24,977 bases of DNA from Collinsella aerofaciens (GCA_021641225.1 JAJWXI010000009.1:1-24977); one strand, 5' to 3'; counted from the stretch's first letter, positions 5,272 to 14,450 are shown. Program-made: numbers and translations. Notes: a model not told the origin generated them from the sequence alone.

Positions 5272-7830
5272 ATGTTTACTCCGTTTATCACTCATGATTC
5301 TGACGGCACTGCATTGGCGGCACCCGTTGATGCCGCACGTCGCAACGGTGCCACGTACAAGACGCGCACGATCGACGATCTGCGCATTAAGGACGATTGC
5401 CTGCGTGCGGCTATCGAGGGCACGGGGCACCTGCTGTTCGACGGCGGCATGGGCACCATGCTGCAGGCAGCCGGCATGAAGGCCGGCGCCCTACCCGAGC
5501 TGCTCAACTTTGAGGAGCCCCAGGTCATCACCGACATCCAACGTCAGTACGTCGAGGCCGGCTGCGACGTGATCACCGCCAACACCTTTGGCGCCAACGC
5601 CCACAAGCTCGACGGAGCCGCCACCGTGGCAGATGTCTTTGCCGCCGCTGTGTCCTGCGCCCGCGCGGCCGGTGCCTGCTATGTAGCCGGTGACATCGGC
5701 CCCATCGGTGCGCTGCTTCGCCCCCTGGGCACCCTAAGCTTCGACGAGGCCTACGACCTCTTTGCCGAGGAGGTGCATGCGGGTGTCGCCGCGGGCGTGG
5801 ACCTCTTTATCATCGAGACTATGACCGACCTGGCCGAGATCAAGGCCGCCGTCCTCGCCTGCCGCGAGAACTCCAACCTGCCCGTCTTTGCCACCATGAC
5901 CTTTGAGGAAGACGGGCGCACCTTCCTGGGCACGAGCCCCGAGGTGGCCGCCATCACGCTCGACGCCATCGGTGCCGACGTCCTAGGCATCAACTGCAGC
6001 CAGGGACCGGCCGAGCTCCGAGGACTCGCCGCACGCATGCTCACCGTCACCGACAAGCCCGTTATGGTACAGGCAAACGCGGGACTCCCCCGCGTGGACG
6101 ACGACGGTAACACCGTCTTTGACATCCAGGCCCCCGAATACGCCGAGGCCGTCGCCGGCATGATCGAAGACGGCGTGAGCGTCGTAGGCGGCTGCTGCGG
6201 TACCACGCCGACGCACATGGCAGCCCTACGCACGCTTATCGACAACCACACGCCCAGCCCGCGCCACCGCAAGCCCAGCATGTCGGTCACGAGTGCCCAG
6301 ACGGTCGTGGACCTTCCCTGCGACGGCCACAAGATCGCCGTCATCGGCGAACGCATCAACCCCACCGGCAAAAAGCGCCTGCAGCAGGCGCTGCGCGACG
6401 GCGACCTGGACTACGTCGTAAGCCAGGGCATCAGCCAGCAGGAACAGGGCGCCGACATCCTGGACGTCAACGTGGGCCTGCCCGAGATCGACGAGGTCAA
6501 GATCATCCAGCAGGCAACCGAGCAGCTCCAGGGCTCCACGCTGCTGCCGCTGCAGATCGACTCCACCGACCCCGCCGCCGTCGAGGCAGCCGTGCGCCGC
6601 TACGCCGGCAAGCCCATCATCAACTCGGTCAACGGCAAACAGCAAATCATGGATGAGATCTTTCCGCTGGTCGCCCACTACGGCACCAACGTCGTCGGCC
6701 TCACGCTCGACGAAGGCGGCATCCCCGATACCGCCGAGGCCCGCTTCGCCATCGCCGAGCGCATCGTGGCAGAAGCCGCCCGCTACGGCATCGGCCCGGA
6801 CCGCATCCTCATCGACTGTCTGGTCATGACTGCCTCGACCAATCAGCGCCAGGCAGAGCAGATCCTGCGCGCCATGTCCCTGTGCAAGGAGCACCTGGGC
6901 GTCAAATGCGCGCTCGGCGTGTCGAACATCAGCTTTGGCCTGCCTGCCCGCCCGCTGCTGGGCTCGGTCTTTTTGGCCGCCGCGTTTGGCGCAGGCCTCG
7001 ACGCCCCCATCATGAACCCGGGCTCCAAACGCTTTATGGATACCGTCTACAGCTATCGCGTGCTGAGCGTTGAGGACGAGGGCTCGACTGGATACATTGA
7101 GCGCTACGCCGGCTGGACCGATCCCTATAAGATCGCCGCGAACCCGGCGGCCGCCCAGGCCGCCTCGACCGACGCCGTGCCCGCCGCTGGCACCGCCGGC
7201 ACCGACGGCAACGACGACCCGATTCGTCGCATGGTCGTCTCGGGCCGCAAAGGCGAGATCGCGGCCGAGACCGAGCGCCTGCTGGCAGACCACGACGCCA
7301 TGGACCTCATCAACAATCACTTTATCCCCGCCCTCGACGAGGTTGGCGTCCTCTTTGACCAAGGCAAGTTCTTCTTGCCGCAGCTTATGGCCTCGGCCGA
7401 AGCCGCACGCGTGGGCTTCGACACCATCAAGCGCCTGATGCCCGCCGGCGAGATTGCCGACAAGGGCAAGATCTGCGTGGCCACCGTCAAGGGCGACATC
7501 CACGACATTGGCAAGAACATCGTCAAAATGCTGCTCGATAACTACGGCTACACCGTCTTTGACCTGGGCCGCGACGTCGATCCGCAAGAGGTGCTCAAGA
7601 CCGTGCGGGAGCGTGACATTAAGCTCGTCGGCCTCTCGGCGCTTATGACCACCACCGTCGTCGCCATGGAGGAGACCATCAAGCTGCTCCATGCCGAGGT
7701 TCCGGGCGTCAAGATCATCGTGGGCGGCGCCGTGCTCACCCCCGAATACGCCAAGCAGATCGGCGCGGACTACTACGCCAAGGATGCCGCCGAAAGCGCG
7801 CGCATCGCCGAAGAGGTCTTTGGGCAGTAA
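5272..7830 (+). CDS. metH: Cobalamin-dependent methionine synthase without activation domain
   Basis: It transfers the methyl group of 5-methyl-THF to homocysteine through cobalamin. Domains in order are: homocysteine S-methyltransferase (about 50-325) with zinc ligands Cys242 (INCSQGP) and Cys308-Cys309 (GGCCGTTP); pterin-binding domain (about 355-620) starting at IGERINPTGKK; a variable Ala/Thr/Gly-rich linker (625-648); cobalamin cap (about 655-735); and Rossmann cobalamin domain (735-852) with the D-x-H-x-x-G motif GDIHDIG (Asp742, His744, Gly747). The protein ends there, without the reactivation domain of the 1,200-residue enzymes. An extra 45 or so residues precede the usual start. AGGAG lies 7 bases before the ATG. 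Confidence 0.95.
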   Translation: MFTPFITHDSDGTALAAPVDAARRNGATYKTRTIDDLRIKDDCLRAAIEGTGHLLFDGGMGTMLQAAGMKAGALPELLNFEEPQVITDIQRQYVEAGCDVITANTFGANAHKLDGAATVADVFAAAVSCARAAGACYVAGDIGPIGALLRPLGTLSFDEAYDLFAEEVHAGVAAGVDLFIIETMTDLAEIKAAVLACRENSNLPVFATMTFEEDGRTFLGTSPEVAAITLDAIGADVLGINCSQGPAELRGLAARMLTVTDKPVMVQANAGLPRVDDDGNTVFDIQAPEYAEAVAGMIEDGVSVVGGCCGTTPTHMAALRTLIDNHTPSPRHRKPSMSVTSAQTVVDLPCDGHKIAVIGERINPTGKKRLQQALRDGDLDYVVSQGISQQEQGADILDVNVGLPEIDEVKIIQQATEQLQGSTLLPLQIDSTDPAAVEAAVRRYAGKPIINSVNGKQQIMDEIFPLVAHYGTNVVGLTLDEGGIPDTAEARFAIAERIVAEAARYGIGPDRILIDCLVMTASTNQRQAEQILRAMSLCKEHLGVKCALGVSNISFGLPARPLLGSVFLAAAFGAGLDAPIMNPGSKRFMDTVYSYRVLSVEDEGSTGYIERYAGWTDPYKIAANPAAAQAASTDAVPAAGTAGTDGNDDPIRRMVVSGRKGEIAAETERLLADHDAMDLINNHFIPALDEVGVLFDQGKFFLPQLMASAEAARVGFDTIKRLMPAGEIADKGKICVATVKGDIHDIGKNIVKMLLDNYGYTVFDLGRDVDPQEVLKTVRERDIKLVGLSALMTTTVVAMEETIKLLHAEVPGVKIIVGGAVLTPEYAKQIGADYYAKDAAESARIAEEVFGQ

Positions 7831-7855
7831 CACAACGGAAACAACCGAGCACCAA

Positions 7856-7893
7856 AACGTGCCGTATGCGCCACTTGGCACGTGCGGCACGTT
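7856..7893. other. Inverted repeat between metH and the UPF0210 gene
   Basis: AACGTGCCG (7856-7864) and CGGCACGTT (7885-7893) are perfectly inverted, with further partial pairing inside. No T-run follows on the plus strand, so termination after metH is doubtful. It could be an operator or mRNA-stabilising hairpin. Confidence 0.5.
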
Positions 7894-7938
7894 AAAATAG
7901 AAAAGACTATGCTCGTTTTGGCAGATAGGAGCGCAAGG

Positions 7939-9303
7939 ATGGCGATCACGCCCGCAGAAATCGCGGAAACCCGCGGCATGGTTGAGGAGCAGAACCTCGA
8001 CATCAGGACCATCACCATGGGTGTTTCGCTCATGGGTTGCGGTGACGAGAACCTCGACCGCATGTGCACGAAGATCTACGACCACGTGACGCACACGGCT
8101 GAGCATCTGGTCGAAACCGCCGAGAACCTCGAGCGCGAGTACGGTATCCCCATCGTCAACAAGCGCGTTTCCGTCACCCCGGTGGCGCAGATCGCTGCGT
8201 GCTGCAAGGATGAGGACCTCACCCCCATCGCGCACGCCCTCGACCGCGCGGCCGAGACCCTCGGCATCGACTACCTGGGCGGCTTCTCCGCGCTCGTCCA
8301 GAAGGGCATCGGCGACGCCGACCGCCGCGTCATCCAGTCCATCCCGCAGGCGCTCGCTACCACCAGCCGCGTCTGCTCCAGCGTCAACGTCGCCAGCCTG
8401 CGCGCCGGCATCAACATGGATGCCGTGCTCATGGCCGCCCAGACCATCATCGATGCCGCTAAACTCACGGCCGACCAGGATTCCGTCGGCGCTTCCAAGT
8501 TTGTCTGCTTTGCCAACATGGTCGAGGACTCCCCGTTTATGGCGGGCGCCGTCCACGGCGGTGGCGAGGCCGACGCCGTCATCAACGTAGGCGTCTCGGG
8601 CCCCGGCGTTATGGCCGCAGCCCTGGAGACGCTGCCCGATTCCGCATCGATGATGGAAGTCGCCGAGAAGATTAAGCAGACCGCCTTTAAGATCACCCGT
8701 GCCGGCGAGCTCATGAGCCGCGAGGCCGCCCATCGCCTGGGTGTCGAGAAGGGCATTGTCGACCTGTCGCTGGCACCTACGCCTGCTGTCGGCGACTCCG
8801 TCGCGCGCATCCTCGAGATCATCGGCGTGGGCACCTGCGGTGGCCCCGGCACGACCTGCGCGCTCGCCATGCTCAACGATGCCGTCAAGAAGGGCGGCGT
8901 TATGGCCAGCTCCAGCGTGGGCGGTCTCTCGGGCGCCTTTATCCCCGTGTCCGAGGATGCCGGCATGATCGCTGCCGTCGAGGCCGGCGCACTTTCCCTC
9001 GAGAAGCTCGAGGCCATGACCTGCGTGTGCTCCGTTGGCCTGGACATGATCGCCATCCCCGGCGACACCCCGGTCGAGACCATCGCCGGCATCATCGCCG
9101 ACGAGATGGCCATCGGCGTCATCAACAACAAGACCACGGCCGTCCGCGTGATTCCCGCCATCGGCAAGGGCGTGGGTGACTGCGTCGAGTACGGCGGCCT
9201 GTTCGGCCGTGCGCCCATCATGCCGGTGAACCCCAACGCCGGCACCGTGCTTGCCCACCGTGGTGGACGCTTCCCGGCGCCGCTGAACTCGCTGAAGAAC
9301 TAG
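7939..9303 (+). CDS. UPF0210 / DUF711 family protein
   Basis: This 454-residue protein matches the length and character of the UPF0210 (DUF711) family, whose biochemical role is unknown. Recognisable features are the N-terminal segment ETRGMVEEQNLDIRTIT, a glycine-rich centre (NVGVSGPGVM), GTCGGPGTTCALAML, and a C-terminal stretch EYGGLFGRAPIMPVN. The start at 7939 is chosen because AGGAG is 7 bases upstream and the protein then begins MAITPAEIAETRGM as in the family; an in-frame upstream ATG at 7882 has no ribosome binding site. In many bacteria the gene follows a small ACT-domain gene; here metH is upstream and no ACT gene is visible. The stop is followed by a large palindromic element. Confidence 0.88.
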   Translation: MAITPAEIAETRGMVEEQNLDIRTITMGVSLMGCGDENLDRMCTKIYDHVTHTAEHLVETAENLEREYGIPIVNKRVSVTPVAQIAACCKDEDLTPIAHALDRAAETLGIDYLGGFSALVQKGIGDADRRVIQSIPQALATTSRVCSSVNVASLRAGINMDAVLMAAQTIIDAAKLTADQDSVGASKFVCFANMVEDSPFMAGAVHGGGEADAVINVGVSGPGVMAAALETLPDSASMMEVAEKIKQTAFKITRAGELMSREAAHRLGVEKGIVDLSLAPTPAVGDSVARILEIIGVGTCGGPGTTCALAMLNDAVKKGGVMASSSVGGLSGAFIPVSEDAGMIAAVEAGALSLEKLEAMTCVCSVGLDMIAIPGDTPVETIAGIIADEMAIGVINNKTTAVRVIPAIGKGVGDCVEYGGLFGRAPIMPVNPNAGTVLAHRGGRFPAPLNSLKN

Positions 9304-9320
9304 CTGAGGGGGACTGGCGA

Positions 9321-9454
9321 GGAGCCCCGGGGAGGGCAAATATATAAGGTCGCCTGCTCGGACAGTCCTGGCTCGCACGGAGAGCACATTAAGTACTCTC
9401 CGGCTCGTGCGGAACTCGCGATCGACCTTATATATTTGCCCTCCCCGGGGCTCC
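9321..9454. repeat. 134-bp element with perfect 32-bp inverted ends
   Basis: The arms 9321-9352 and 9423-9454 are perfect inverted copies over 32 bases, starting GGAGCCCCGGGG and ending ATATATAAGGTCG. The 70-base centre contains a second imperfect hairpin (CGCACGGAGAG with CTCTCC and GTGCG). No ORF is supported. The structure could terminate transcription after the UPF0210 gene, but there is no T-run, and the size and symmetry suggest a repeated non-coding element. Confidence 0.75.
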
Positions 9455-9570
9455 CGCACAACGGGCCCTCGGTTGGGTTCTATCCCTTTGGCAGTCGCTT
9501 CGCTTCTGCCCTACTTTGCTGGTATGGCGGTTTGGCGTTGGAACGGTTCTTTTTCTGATATATGCTTGTT

Positions 9571-9602
9571 GCGGCTCTTCTTTTGGGAGGAGCCGCTTTT
9601 TT
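9571..9602 (+). terminator. Intrinsic terminator just before the methyltransferase gene
   Basis: GCGGCTC (9571-9577) pairs with GAGCCGC (9590-9596) and is followed by six T. It ends 20 bases before the next start codon, so it either terminates upstream transcripts or acts as an attenuator in the leader of the methyltransferase gene. Confidence 0.75.
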
Positions 9603-9621
9603 GTTGTGAGGAGGATGGCCC

Positions 9622-10509
9622 GTGGCTGATGGTGTAATTCAATCTGAGCTGCTTGCTGCGGATTGGAATGGCGAATGGATGCGTTTGCAAGCTGGTCGGC
9701 GGCGGGCTGATGATTCTTTTGAGTGGGATAAAAGGGCTCGGCATTTTCGGCCGCTGGAGACTGCCCCTTATGCTCGGGACTTTATGAAGCTGTTGGCGTT
9801 AAAGCCTGGTGAATCGGTGCTGGATATGGGGTGCGGGGCTGGGTCGATTGCTATTCCGCTTGCTCAGGCTGGGCATCCTGTGATTGCTGCTGACTTTTCC
9901 CCTGCTATGTTGGGCACGCTTGATGCTGGTATTGAGTACTATGGGCTCGAGGATCTCATTACGCCGCTTGAGCTTGCTTGGGATGATGATTGGGATTTGG
10001 TTGGACCGGTCGCGAAAGCGGTGGATGTTGCCTTTGCCAGTCGGTCGGTTACGACGACCGATCTAAAAGGTGCGCTTGCCAAGCTCGACCGTACGGCTCG
10101 TCGCCGTTGTGCTGTCACGATGGTCGCTAACTCCAGCCCGCGCTATGATCTGCACTTGATGAACGCTATCGGTGCCTCGGTTACCTGCAGTAATGGCTTT
10201 GTGTACGCCTTCAACATCCTCATTCAGATGGGTGCCCTGCCGCAGGTTACATACTTTGAATCGCCGCGTCGCGATACCTTCGACAGCCTTGAAGCGGGCG
10301 TGGCGGACTTTTCCCGCATGCTTGAGCATGGCAACGAGGATAAGATCGACCGTTTGCGCGACTACATCGCCCAACACATGATTGAGAATCCCCATGCCGG
10401 CGAGCCGGGCTCCAAGGGCGTGCCGCAGGGGCGCTATATGCTCGATCATGTCCGCAAGGTTCGTTGGGCGTTTATTGCATGGGATCCGGTCTCTGCGCCC
10501 AGCTCATAG
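9622..10509 (+). CDS. Class I SAM-dependent methyltransferase, substrate unknown
   Basis: This 295-residue protein has the class I methyltransferase nucleotide loop VLDMGCGAG (66-74) and the acidic end of strand 2, AADFSP (Asp91), which bind S-adenosylmethionine. I cannot assign a substrate. It starts with GTG at 9622, placed 7 bases after GAGGAGG; an ATG at 9615 meets a stop after four codons. The first 150 or so codons use far more T-ending codons and are less GC-rich than the neighbouring metH and UPF0210 genes, which points to lower expression constraint or recent acquisition. It is flanked by a hairpin element and a terminator on the left and stands alone before yhbY. A 6-bp hairpin (10627-10641) lies downstream. 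Confidence 0.85.
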   Translation: MADGVIQSELLAADWNGEWMRLQAGRRRADDSFEWDKRARHFRPLETAPYARDFMKLLALKPGESVLDMGCGAGSIAIPLAQAGHPVIAADFSPAMLGTLDAGIEYYGLEDLITPLELAWDDDWDLVGPVAKAVDVAFASRSVTTTDLKGALAKLDRTARRRCAVTMVANSSPRYDLHLMNAIGASVTCSNGFVYAFNILIQMGALPQVTYFESPRRDTFDSLEAGVADFSRMLEHGNEDKIDRLRDYIAQHMIENPHAGEPGSKGVPQGRYMLDHVRKVRWAFIAWDPVSAPSS

Positions 10510-10667
10510 CCTGTTCGCAGCCCGCACCGCCCACTCACTCGGCATCCGCATTCTTTTTGAACTGGGCAAACGCGCTCCACACCGCGCCGTTCCTGCGCTA
10601 TCGTGGGACAGCTCACGTAGATTAAGGCCCCGTCGCGGGGCGCCCCATACATAGAAAGCGAGAACCC

Positions 10668-10967
10668 ATGGCACTGACAGGAGCCCAGGTCAAGCAGCTT
10701 CGCAGCATGGCCCATCACCTCAACCCCGCCATCATCATCGGTAAGTCCGATGTCAACGAGGGCACCGTCGAGCAGACGGTCGCCTACCTGGAGAAGCACG
10801 AGCTCGTTAAGTGCTCCGTGCTCGATGGCTCCAGCCTTTCTGCCCGCGAGGCCGCCGAAGAGCTCGCTGAGCGTTGCCACGCCGAGGTCGTCCAGGTCAT
10901 CGGCCGCAAGTTCTCGCTGTATCGCGAGTCCTCGCGCAAGGACATCGAGAAGATCAAGCTCGTCTAA
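10668..10967 (+). CDS. yhbY: YhbY-family RNA-binding ribosome assembly factor
   Basis: The 99-residue protein is a single CRS1-YhbY domain. Recognisable features are an N-terminal LTGAQVKQLRSMAHHLNP helix, the loop IIIGKSDVNEG, and a C-terminal IGRKFSLYRES strand. In other bacteria YhbY associates with precursor large ribosomal subunits. The ribosome binding site is weak (GAAAGCGAG about 6 bases before the ATG). A terminator at 11007-11038 closes the gene. The methyltransferase upstream is separated by 158 bases, so yhbY may have its own promoter, though I could not pick a convincing one. Confidence 0.92.
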   Translation: MALTGAQVKQLRSMAHHLNPAIIIGKSDVNEGTVEQTVAYLEKHELVKCSVLDGSSLSAREAAEELAERCHAEVVQVIGRKFSLYRESSRKDIEKIKLV

Positions 10968-11006
10968 GAGCCATTGATCCGGCGAGCCAACACATAGCAA
11001 GCTTAC

Positions 11007-11038
11007 GGGTGCCCAAGTACTTCGGGCGCCCATTTTTT
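11007..11038 (+). terminator. Intrinsic terminator of yhbY
   Basis: An 8-bp stem (11007-11014 with 11024-11031, one G-U pair) is followed by six T (11033-11038). The T-run touches the stop codon of the convergent regulator gene. Confidence 0.88.
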
Positions 11039-14036
11039 ATTGCTCGACCAGCACGCGATTGAGCCGCCCTTCCACCAAGCGCTCGTATAGACGCCGCGTC
11101 TCGGGCTCGGGCACGCCATTGACCTGCTCCCTTAGATGGTGCATATGCCCGCTGTACAGCTCGACGATATCGCGCCGCCGCCCCGCCGCACTGTAGACGC
11201 GCATGGCGCAGCGCACCATATCCTCACGCGCTGTTTCCTGCCGAAGCCCCGACTCCGCCAGCCAAATCGCCGACTGCAGGTCGTTTTCTTCTAGGGCGGC
11301 ATTTGCTCCCTTAATCATGCAATCGATGTACTTTGACTGCATAATGCGTCGCATACGCAAAAAGTAGGTGGGATTACAGCCATTGGGAACATACAGCGGT
11401 CCGGCATAAAGCTGCTCAATCTTAAGGCACAGCTCAACTAAATGGGGCCCGCGCGCACCCGTGCGATTTCCCAAAACCTCGCGGCTTATCTGGTCAAACA
11501 GCCGTACATCGGTCTTGACGTAGTCGCCGTTAAGTCCGATGCATTCATTTTGGATGAGCACACACGACTTGCCATCCGGCGTCGGCCCCAAAGCCGACCG
11601 CAAGCGCGATATCGTCGAGTACAGGTTGTTGCGGGCGCTATTGAACTCGGCATGGGGCCACAGCTCCATGGCCAGCGTCTCACGATCGACGAGCGCATCC
11701 ATGCCCAGCGCAAGCCGCTCGGCAAGTGTCGCCGCCTTCTTGCGGCGCCACATTTTGTCCGTGATGGGAAACCCGTCGCGCTCGGCGCGAAACGCACCGA
11801 ACATGCGAATCTCGATATGGTCAATGGTATCAACGGCTTCAACCTCACCGGCCTGGAACAGGCGCTCGCCCTCCTCTTCCAAATCGTCGCGCAGCGAGTA
11901 CCGCGACAGCTCGCGCACGGGAAGCTTCTTGCGAATCCTGGTCGCCGGCTCGCCCAGACAATGCATGGCAAGGCGCGCAAAGAGCCGATACGATGGCTCC
12001 AGAATCCCCGCACGATTCATGGACATCCAGGCCGCAAGATCGCTGTCTCGGCCCGCACAGGCCAAATGCAGCGCCACCATCCAGGCCTCCGCTCCACCAA
12101 CCTGCGTCTGGCTTATATCGAGCAACTCCGCTTCCTCACGTACCGAAACCATCGAGGTGTTACGCAGATACGCCGCGCGCTCCAGCAGCAATGCGTTATC
12201 GCGCATGTACGCAATCGACTCCTCGGCAAGTTTGAGCACTTGGACCGCACGGAACTTTGCATTAACCGGCCGTCCCTCTGCCAGCGACTGCCAGCCTTCT
12301 AGCAACAGGCCAAACAGCTGAATCTGGTTATCGCGCATGCGCACGGCAAAACGATCGAGCTCGTTGAACGCCGCGTCGTCGGTTACCGGCAGGCCGGAAA
12401 GGAGCCGCCGTGCCGCCAGCACCATGCGCACCCAGATAGCCATCGCCTTAAGCCCACGTACGTCGAGCGCCTCCCGCACCACCGTCATCTCGTCGTCGCG
12501 CTCGTCGGTTCCCGCAAACGACCCGTCAAAGAGCTCCACCAGCATGCTATCGGCCCGTATAACAATCCCCGCGATGTCGAGCTCGCAGTCGTAGGCCTTG
12601 CTCGTTTTGAGCTGCTGTAGAACGCCGCCGTCATCTCCCCGCTCGGTCAGGCAGCGCTTGACCTCGATATGCGCAGACAACATATCGAGCGCGGTATGGG
12701 ATGTCTCGATTTCTGGCACGGCCAGGTTCGTAGGAAGCCCAAGCCCGTTGTCCCCATAGCAAACAGCCGTCAGTGTCTGGGCCACCCTCCATGAAACAGG
12801 GTCTATTTCGCAGGCCGCCCGTTCGCCCCCGCGCTCGATGACTGATGCCATATAGCGAGCGAGCTTTGTATTGGACACGCTGACCGCTGCCAAATACACG
12901 CCGAGCGCCTCGGCAGGCGTTGGCTCTGGAGCCGGATCCTCGGCATCGATCGTGCCCAGCGCTGCTCGGCAGATATCGGCCCCGTGCCCCGTCAGAGCCA
13001 GATCGACCCCATACTGCCCAGCAAGTTCAAGGACCGCTCCACGGTCCAAAAAGGCGTCCGCCAGGCCCATCGCCGCATCGCATCGGCCCGCCTTAAGCAA
13101 AATCCGGGCCGCCCTCGGAACAAGTTCGGGGCGAACATCGGCCACCAACTTACGCAAGCGCAAGCGTCCGTTATCCTCCGTGCCCAGACACGTAAAACTC
13201 CGCTCGGCGGGGTCCAAGCCAAAGATCGGGTAGTCGCGTACGAAGTAGGACTGGTCGACCATCGATAGCCTCACCCCGCAAGCCTCGAGTTCTGCGATAT
13301 TGCCCTCGCCCATCAAAATCATGAGACATGCCACGCAAAACAGTGCATTATTGTCGAGCGAAGCCAGATCGACAAGTGCCGCGCCATATACGTTGACAAT
13401 CTCGTTTTCGAGCAGACCGGCTACGTCGCCTTGGCCATACAGACCCGTCTGCAATGCCGAAACGAGCTCGGGCACGCCCTGTGTGAGCTGATAAAAGTCG
13501 AGCGATGTGCTGATCGAAAACGCCGATGCCCACGCCGAATACTCATAGGCATGCACCTTGAGCATCTGCGCATTGATCTTAACCGAATCGCCCAGCCCAT
13601 GAATCAGCTGACGATTTGAAGGACGGCAGGAGATAAAGACCCCTACCCCCATGGCGCGCAGGCCGCGAATCCTGTCGATGAGGTCTTCGGTATCGTGCTG
13701 ATCGAGGTTTGGCACATTATCAATCGCGATAAGGGAGTGCGGTTTGTCTTTGAGTTCTTCGGTAACCACCTCGAGCTGCATAAACACCTCGCGCCCAGTG
13801 GCGCGATCGGCCTCGATAATCCGCACGGGACCTCGCGTCGGGTCGCATTTAACCTCATGGGTGTACTGCAGCAGCACCGAGGTCTTCCCAAACCCGTCGG
13901 GCGCATAAAGAACCACGATGCCGGCCTTTCGGCCCTTGGCGAGAAGCTCATTCATCAAGCGTTCGCGTCGCACCATATAGCCACCGCCCAGCGGCATCAG
14001 CTCGAGGTCGTCCATACTGCCCAAATCGTTTACCAT
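11037..14036 (-). CDS. Large ATPase regulator with winged helix and BTAD domain
   Basis: This 999-residue cytoplasmic protein resembles STAND/MalT-like signal-sensing regulators joined to a SARP-type DNA-binding module. Residues 45-52, APDGFGKT, form a P-loop (first Gly replaced by Ala), and SLIAIDNV (101-108) a Walker B strand. Residues about 150-730 are helical and probably carry TPR-like sensor repeats. IEIRMFGAF (about 741) opens an OmpR-like winged helix, with WRRKKAATLAERLAL and ARNNLYSTISRLRSALG as recognition elements. A bacterial transcriptional activation domain follows (about 845-985). The start follows GAGGAG by 6 bases. It is convergent to yhbY and followed upstream by 390 bases of non-coding DNA, so its targets cannot be read from context. 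Confidence 0.85.
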   Translation of the reverse strand: MVNDLGSMDDLELMPLGGGYMVRRERLMNELLAKGRKAGIVVLYAPDGFGKTSVLLQYTHEVKCDPTRGPVRIIEADRATGREVFMQLEVVTEELKDKPHSLIAIDNVPNLDQHDTEDLIDRIRGLRAMGVGVFISCRPSNRQLIHGLGDSVKINAQMLKVHAYEYSAWASAFSISTSLDFYQLTQGVPELVSALQTGLYGQGDVAGLLENEIVNVYGAALVDLASLDNNALFCVACLMILMGEGNIAELEACGVRLSMVDQSYFVRDYPIFGLDPAERSFTCLGTEDNGRLRLRKLVADVRPELVPRAARILLKAGRCDAAMGLADAFLDRGAVLELAGQYGVDLALTGHGADICRAALGTIDAEDPAPEPTPAEALGVYLAAVSVSNTKLARYMASVIERGGERAACEIDPVSWRVAQTLTAVCYGDNGLGLPTNLAVPEIETSHTALDMLSAHIEVKRCLTERGDDGGVLQQLKTSKAYDCELDIAGIVIRADSMLVELFDGSFAGTDERDDEMTVVREALDVRGLKAMAIWVRMVLAARRLLSGLPVTDDAAFNELDRFAVRMRDNQIQLFGLLLEGWQSLAEGRPVNAKFRAVQVLKLAEESIAYMRDNALLLERAAYLRNTSMVSVREEAELLDISQTQVGGAEAWMVALHLACAGRDSDLAAWMSMNRAGILEPSYRLFARLAMHCLGEPATRIRKKLPVRELSRYSLRDDLEEEGERLFQAGEVEAVDTIDHIEIRMFGAFRAERDGFPITDKMWRRKKAATLAERLALGMDALVDRETLAMELWPHAEFNSARNNLYSTISRLRSALGPTPDGKSCVLIQNECIGLNGDYVKTDVRLFDQISREVLGNRTGARGPHLVELCLKIEQLYAGPLYVPNGCNPTYFLRMRRIMQSKYIDCMIKGANAALEENDLQSAIWLAESGLRQETAREDMVRCAMRVYSAAGRRRDIVELYSGHMHHLREQVNGVPEPETRRLYERLVEGRLNRVLVEQ

Positions 14037-14424
14037 GCCCGCTCCTCAACTCGACCGTATGGACACTGTAGCCGCAAGACCATACAAGCCGCGCTATGAA
14101 TAGAGCGACCTTGTGTTTTAGGTTGTCTTTTGGTACGCAAGCGGCAAGTTTTTGTACAGCGAGGGCCGATTCTTATTAATCCCCCGACTAATCGGTCTTT
14201 AAGCAGGTAAATGAGCTTGTCAGCTTGTCCCATCTAAGCGGCAGTGTAACGCAAATGAACAAGGTTCAGCCATGTCATTCAACTCGCCTAGCACCCGCTA
14301 CCGTCTACGACCTTTTAGTGGCATTTTTGCATAGAATCTGGTATGGAATGAATCAAGCTGTTTGACATCCGGCATTCGCCAAGCTTGCGGCAAGATTTTG
14401 GTCAAGCGGGCGGAAAGGGATAGC
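14037..14424. other. Non-coding region between the regulator and nagB
   Basis: No supported gene lies here. It holds the upstream region of the minus-strand ATPase regulator. One feature stands out: CCGATT (14166-14171) and AATCGG (14190-14195) form an inverted repeat with further partial symmetry inside, a possible binding site. I could not choose a convincing promoter. Base composition is lower in GC than the flanking genes. Confidence 0.5.
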
Positions 14425-14450
14425 AAAAAGGCCCCCGCAAAGCGGAGGCC
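14425..14450 (-). terminator. Intrinsic terminator of nagB
   Basis: A 9-bp stem (14430-14438 with 14442-14450, one G-U pair) with a 3-base loop is followed on the minus strand by five T (complement of 14425-14429), 34 bases after the nagB stop. Confidence 0.92.

Noticed and set aside
6226..9459. A 1,077-codon minus-strand open frame across metH and the UPF0210 gene
   Set aside because: It is antisense to two well-recognised genes, has low-complexity Asp/Gly/His-rich sequence with no family motif, and reflects high GC at third codon positions.
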